DNA from: Rhodothermales bacterium
GTDB taxonomy: Bacteria; Bacteroidota; Rhodothermia; Rhodothermales; UBA10348
NCBI GenBank assembly: GCA_030833605.1
Contig: JAURGV010000012.1
Location: 1-19,069 of the forward strand
Direction: 5' to 3'
Length of the DNA: 19,069 nt
Shown here: piece by piece, positions 15,466 to 19,069 of the stretch
Position numbering within the stretch: the first letter of the stretch is position 1
How the letters are laid out: each line of letters starts with the position of its first letter
The notes under the pieces: generated by a model
Database searches by the model: none
Seen by the model: the letters and a program-made list of their open reading frames with translations, nothing else
What the model was told of the DNA's origin: nothing
Translations under genes and position numbers: made by a program

Positions 15466-15496
15466 TTGGCACCAAATGGATCGCCTAAAGTATACA
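15466..15496 (+). promoter_or_regulatory. Possible promoter of the exported dikinase-like gene
   Basis: TTGGCA (15466-15471) and TATACA (15491-15496) are separated by 19 bases, somewhat long for a primary-sigma promoter. A start near 15503 would leave about 30 bases before the ATG at 15533, which supports that start over an upstream in-frame ATG at 15476. The first box is part of TTTGG-CA-CCAAA, a small inverted repeat. Confidence 0.3.
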
Positions 15497-15532
15497 AATT
15501 GGGCGCACACCAGAACCATATTAGCGTCTTGT

Positions 15533-18466
15533 ATGAAATACCTTTCTCCGATTGGCCCTGCGGTACTGTTATCCTTTATCCTTTTTTTCAGCCCTTTATG
15601 TGTTAATGCACAGTCGAAACCGTCCGTCCAAAGCGATGAGACCATTAAAACCTTGGTCGAAGCCTATAAAACCGACCCAAGGGGTCCCTACAAAGACATC
15701 CGCTGGTTTTGTAAAGACGGCAGCACCATTCCTGCCCAACAAAGGTGCCCAGAACCGGGAATTCAGCGCGCTCGATACAAAGACCAAGTGGTTGCTTTAG
15801 GCGCCTCTAACCACATTTTCTTAGGTCAAATATTAGCCGGAACCGATCAGGATGCCTTTTGGGATGCTGCTGAAGGCAATTCGAGGCTCAAACAATACCA
15901 ATTGGAACGCTGGTTGAGGCAAATTGACAACGGATGGATAAACGAAAAAGCCAATGCCTACCGAGGTGCCTATCAAGCGGAGGACGAAGACGATTGGGGG
16001 CTGGAATTTCTACAATGGTTGGTCTCTGATAAGAATCGCATTGAACCCCATTTCTTCCTGATTCGCCAAGCCGTAAAGGACATCCCCCACAAGGCCGACG
16101 AAAACTTGTCGCAACGTATCCGAACCGTTTCTAAAGATGTTGCCGACGCCGTTCCCTCCTTCATGAATCTACGTGTTAAGATTCACGGCCAACCAGACAT
16201 CCAAGACGCTGCTCGAGTCAAAGCGTATAAATCCGAAAATGCCTCCAAATTGTCCCCTGAAGTGCTCGCAAAATTGGACGGGTTAATAGCCGACCTCCAA
16301 TCGCTTTTCAGCGCCGCGAACGCCGATGACATTTTAGCGCGGATCAACAAACTGCCGTCCACTTCAACATTAAGGCAAAACCTCACCAAATGGTTAGCTG
16401 AGTTTCACGCGGAAAAAGACCCCATTAATCAAGCGTTCATTCTTGCGGATGCGTCACGATCCATACGAACGGGACTGGTGTTTGAAACCAGGCCTTCTGT
16501 TCGCCTGGCCTTGCTCGATTTGTCATCCAAATTAGAAGAATTGCTAATCGGGAATCTCTCCACGTGGGAAGCGACCACGTTGGAAGAAGAACTAGACCGC
16601 ATCGAGCTGCTAACCTCCGCGGCGACCGGTTTCGGATTTTTGGAAATCTGGGAATACGATCGCGCAATGCGAGACTTGATCCGGCTGCGCTCTGTGGAAC
16701 CAATGCCCTTGGTTTCGCTCAATAAATATTTGGATGCATCTAGACGAATTGTGGAGTGGGGCTCCATGATGGTCCACGCCACTTACGAAGAGGTGGTTGA
16801 ATTGTATGCGGGATTTGAACCGAAGGCCAACGGGTTTTATGACGAAAAAATCAGGTCCTCGGTACTGCTTCATATGGGGGCTTCGGTTGGTCAGCTGGGT
16901 GATTTCTTCGCACGGGAGGCAGGCTTCAGTAATCAAATGCTGAACATTAAAAACCAAGCTCAAGCGAGAGGCCTTAACCCTGGGTACGCCCTCGGAGAGC
17001 TCGTAGTGGTTCCAGGAGTACCCGAATCCGTCACCATCGACGCTTCTAAAATCTACGTATTCAATAGACCACCTGCTGATCTTAAGCCAGTTTCAGGGAT
17101 TTTAACGGTGACCGAAGGAAATATGGTTTCCCACGTTCAATTGTTAGCCCGAAATCTAGGCATTCCAAACGGTGTAGTTTCTGCGTCGAACCAGCAAGAC
17201 ATGATGGCCTATAGTGGCAAAAAAGTGTTCTTGGCCGTTTCGAATACGGGCACGATCATTATGAAGCTCGCTTCGGAAATGACACCCCAAGAAAGTGCCT
17301 TATTTGCCCAAAAAGAACGCGATGAAGGAAAGATTACCGTTCCTGTGAGTCGTATGAATCTGAACGAAACGCGCGTCTTAAACCTTTCTAATGTCAATGC
17401 GACGCATTCGGGTATTCTAACCGGCCCCAAAGCGGCCAATCTAGGCCAACTCAAACTGATGTTTCCAGACCATGTGGTAGACGGATTGGTGATCCCTTTT
17501 GGCATATTTCGTCAGCACATGAACTTGCCCATGCCGGGTCAGAACATGTCCTACTGGCAGTTTCTGACCGAGTCTTTTAAGGAGGGCGAAAAGCAACGAA
17601 AATCGGGGAAATCGGAAGCCGAGGTTGAAGCTTATTTGCTCACTCAATTAGCTACGCTTCGCGGCGCCATTCTCAAGCTGACTCTCAATCCGGAGTTTGT
17701 GCGCGACCTCAAACAGTCTTTCCGGACGATCCTTGGCGGAGAAATCGGCAAAATACCGGTCTTTTTGCGCAGTGACACCAACATGGAGGACCTAAAAGAC
17801 TTCACGGGTGCGGGATTAAATCTTACGTTGTTCAACGTGCTCGACGAGCAGCGCATTTTACAAGGCGTCAAAGATGTGTGGGGTTCGGCCTATACCGAGC
17901 GCAGCTTTAAATGGCGCCAACGCTTTCTGCTCAATCCCGAAAACGTTTTCCCTTCCATTTTAATTATTCCAAGCGTTGACGCTGATTATTCGGGCGTCTT
18001 AATTACCAAAGGACTTGGCGGTGGGGATGAAACGGATGCCACGATTGCCTTTAGTCGCGGGGTAGGCGGCGCCGTCGATGGTCAGGCTGCGGAATCCTGG
18101 TTGATCAAGGCAAATGGCCGATATCAACTGATGACGCCAGCGAGAGAGTCGCGGTATACCGCTATTCCTGCCACAGGAGGCACTGTAAAACCGACCACGT
18201 CGTTCAACGATCGAATTCTTTCCGAGGCCAATTTGGCCAATCTAAGAACCCTTAAGGATACGTTAATCAAACAGTTGCCTAAAAACGCTGGAACGGAATC
18301 CATGGGGGCGCTTGATGTCGAGTTAGGATTCAAAAACAATAAGATTTGGCTGTTTCAGGTACGACCTTTTGTAGAAAACAGGCAAGCGTTATCGTCAGGC
18401 TACTTGCAGTCCATTTCGCCTAGCGTTTCAACGACAAAGAAAATTAAACTATCGAGCAAGTTATGA
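15533..18466 (+). CDS. Exported dikinase-like protein: phosphohistidine domain plus ATP-grasp domain
   Basis: This 977-residue protein starts with a signal peptide (MKYLSPIGP, hydrophobic core, cleavage after VNA before QSK near residue 27). An alpha-rich, unrecognised region fills about 30-480. A swivel domain then has the phosphohistidine motif TEGNMVSHVQLLARNLGIP with H534. The C-terminal third (about 630-950) is a PPDK-type ATP-grasp domain: GPKAANLGQL (K633), IPFGIF, RSDTNMEDL with R746, FTGAGL, and the end ALDVELGF...WLFQVRPF with D928, E930, Q942 and R944. The order His domain then ATP-grasp, and the wording RSxTNxEDLxxFxGAGL, match alpha-glucan water dikinases; there is no PEP TIM barrel. 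It may phosphorylate a glucan or other substrate using ATP beta-phosphate, but an extracytoplasmic ATP enzyme is puzzling. Apart from the signal peptide the chain has only two cysteines (C60, C72), fitting a disulfide. I chose ATG 15533 over 15476 because the signal peptide begins there. Confidence 0.82.
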   Translation: MKYLSPIGPAVLLSFILFFSPLCVNAQSKPSVQSDETIKTLVEAYKTDPRGPYKDIRWFCKDGSTIPAQQRCPEPGIQRARYKDQVVALGASNHIFLGQILAGTDQDAFWDAAEGNSRLKQYQLERWLRQIDNGWINEKANAYRGAYQAEDEDDWGLEFLQWLVSDKNRIEPHFFLIRQAVKDIPHKADENLSQRIRTVSKDVADAVPSFMNLRVKIHGQPDIQDAARVKAYKSENASKLSPEVLAKLDGLIADLQSLFSAANADDILARINKLPSTSTLRQNLTKWLAEFHAEKDPINQAFILADASRSIRTGLVFETRPSVRLALLDLSSKLEELLIGNLSTWEATTLEEELDRIELLTSAATGFGFLEIWEYDRAMRDLIRLRSVEPMPLVSLNKYLDASRRIVEWGSMMVHATYEEVVELYAGFEPKANGFYDEKIRSSVLLHMGASVGQLGDFFAREAGFSNQMLNIKNQAQARGLNPGYALGELVVVPGVPESVTIDASKIYVFNRPPADLKPVSGILTVTEGNMVSHVQLLARNLGIPNGVVSASNQQDMMAYSGKKVFLAVSNTGTIIMKLASEMTPQESALFAQKERDEGKITVPVSRMNLNETRVLNLSNVNATHSGILTGPKAANLGQLKLMFPDHVVDGLVIPFGIFRQHMNLPMPGQNMSYWQFLTESFKEGEKQRKSGKSEAEVEAYLLTQLATLRGAILKLTLNPEFVRDLKQSFRTILGGEIGKIPVFLRSDTNMEDLKDFTGAGLNLTLFNVLDEQRILQGVKDVWGSAYTERSFKWRQRFLLNPENVFPSILIIPSVDADYSGVLITKGLGGGDETDATIAFSRGVGGAVDGQAAESWLIKANGRYQLMTPARESRYTAIPATGGTVKPTTSFNDRILSEANLANLRTLKDTLIKQLPKNAGTESMGALDVELGFKNNKIWLFQVRPFVENRQALSSGYLQSISPSVSTTKKIKLSSKL

Positions 18467-19069
18467 TGATGTATTTCCCCAAAACACTTGCCGTCATCGT
18501 CCTGAGCATTTTCTTGTTCCCGGTGTCGTCACCATACCCCATTGATGGCTATGAGACCACAGGGATTCGGCGTTTGGTTCGGGTTCAACGCATTGTCAAT
18601 GGCGAAATTAAGGGAGAAGCGCCGGTTGCGGGGTCTCAAAAATCCATCAATGACATCCATCTGAATTTGTTGGATGACCAAGGTCTGTTTGCTCTTCCTG
18701 AGCCTGACCAAGCGTTTACAAAAAAGATAAATTCCATTTTCCCAGGGCTTTCAGATAGCTATTCCATTGCTGTACTGGACATCACCGAGGGAAGACCGGT
18801 TCGCTACGCCGAACGAAAAGGTACGGTAGGCTATCAGCCGGGAAGCGTCGGAAAACTTGCGGTCGCGCTCGCCTTCTTCACCGAAATCAGCCAAATCTAT
18901 CCTTATTCGTTCGAAGAAAGGCAAGAGTTAATGCGAACAAGGAGTGTGAAGGGTGGAAAATGGGCCCTAACCGATTCCCATACGGTTCCGTTTTACAACC
19001 CGGATACGGGCGAGTTTTTCAAACGTACCGTTCGCGAGGAAGATGTGTTCACGCTCTACGAATGGTTGG
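18463..19069 (+). CDS. Exported SxxK serine hydrolase (beta-lactamase/PBP-like), N-terminal part
   Basis: The gene starts in an ATGA overlap with the dikinase-like gene; three ATG codons in a row (18463, 18466, 18469) are in one frame, so the precise start is open. A hydrophobic signal or anchor segment (about 8-22) precedes an unrecognised region to about 95. Then comes SIAVLDITEGRPVRY and the motif YQPGSVGKLAVALAFF, where S128 and K131 fit the SxxK nucleophile motif of serine beta-lactamases, D,D-peptidases and related esterases. The SxN and KTG motifs would lie beyond the right edge, where the frame is still open after 202 codons. Tight coupling to the preceding gene suggests that both act together outside the cytoplasm. 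An enzyme acting on peptidoglycan or on an ester is possible; an antibiotic-resistance role is not supported. Confidence 0.75.
   Translation, partial: MMMYFPKTLAVIVLSIFLFPVSSPYPIDGYETTGIRRLVRVQRIVNGEIKGEAPVAGSQKSINDIHLNLLDDQGLFALPEPDQAFTKKINSIFPGLSDSYSIAVLDITEGRPVRYAERKGTVGYQPGSVGKLAVALAFFTEISQIYPYSFEERQELMRTRSVKGGKWALTDSHTVPFYNPDTGEFFKRTVREEDVFTLYEWL

Noticed and set aside
15533..18466. Annotation as PEP synthase or pyruvate phosphate dikinase
   Set aside because: The PEP-binding TIM barrel is absent, the domain order is reversed and a signal peptide is present.

Overview
The window looks like a chromosomal segment from a pigmented, probably aerobic and light-exposed member of the FCB group (Bacteroidota, Rhodothermota or Balneolota). 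The evidence is the fused CrtYcd-type lycopene cyclase, the DUF2911 protein, signal peptides ending in Ala-Gln, the lack of strong Shine-Dalgarno sequences before clear starts, and at least one promoter fitting the Bacteroidota-type TTG / TAnnTTTG pattern. The phylum is inferred from family distribution; no marker gene fixes the genus.

Positions 1-5532 (minus strand): a compact carotenoid operon, read from right to left. It starts with a MerR/B12-binding photoreceptor repressor (carH/litR type), then crtI (phytoene desaturase), crtB (phytoene synthase), idi (IPP isomerase), crtZ (beta-carotene hydroxylase) and a fused lycopene cyclase (crtYcd). The first four genes overlap or nearly touch (1-base overlap, ATGA overlap, 1-base gap). 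Together they would take IPP/DMAPP balance through phytoene, lycopene and beta-carotene to zeaxanthin. GGPP synthase must be encoded elsewhere. The carH promoter has two tandem AAAACGTT repeats exactly filling the spacer between its two boxes, a natural site for light-relieved autorepression. Beyond the operon, the first 68 codons of an Acr3 arsenite exporter enter at the left edge.

Positions 5533-9372: an exported thioredoxin-fold protein without redox cysteines (minus), an FkbM methyltransferase (plus), an exported two-domain rhodanese (minus) sharing a CTAG double stop with FkbM, an exported DUF2911 protein with no canonical start codon, a SUI1/YciH-like protein, and a small two-helix membrane protein.

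Positions 9373-15335: a sodium-coupled NSS/SNF-family transporter (plus), then three minus-strand genes: an RhlE-type DEAD-box helicase, a YgjP-type zinc metallopeptidase, and a DeaD/CsdA-type helicase with a DbpA RNA-binding domain. deaD and ygjP are 4 bases apart and probably cotranscribed.

Positions 15336-19069 (plus): the most unusual part. A predicted exported ~977-residue protein carries a phosphohistidine swivel domain followed by a C-terminal PPDK-type ATP-grasp domain, the domain order of plant alpha-glucan water dikinases rather than of PEP synthase. All key catalytic residues I can identify are present. It overlaps by ATGA with a second exported protein bearing a serine-hydrolase/beta-lactamase SxxK motif, which runs off the right edge. 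An ATP-using enzyme with a signal peptide, translationally coupled to a penicillin-binding-like enzyme, is the best candidate here for an undescribed system.

I saw no tRNA, rRNA, CRISPR array, insertion sequence or clear mobile element.
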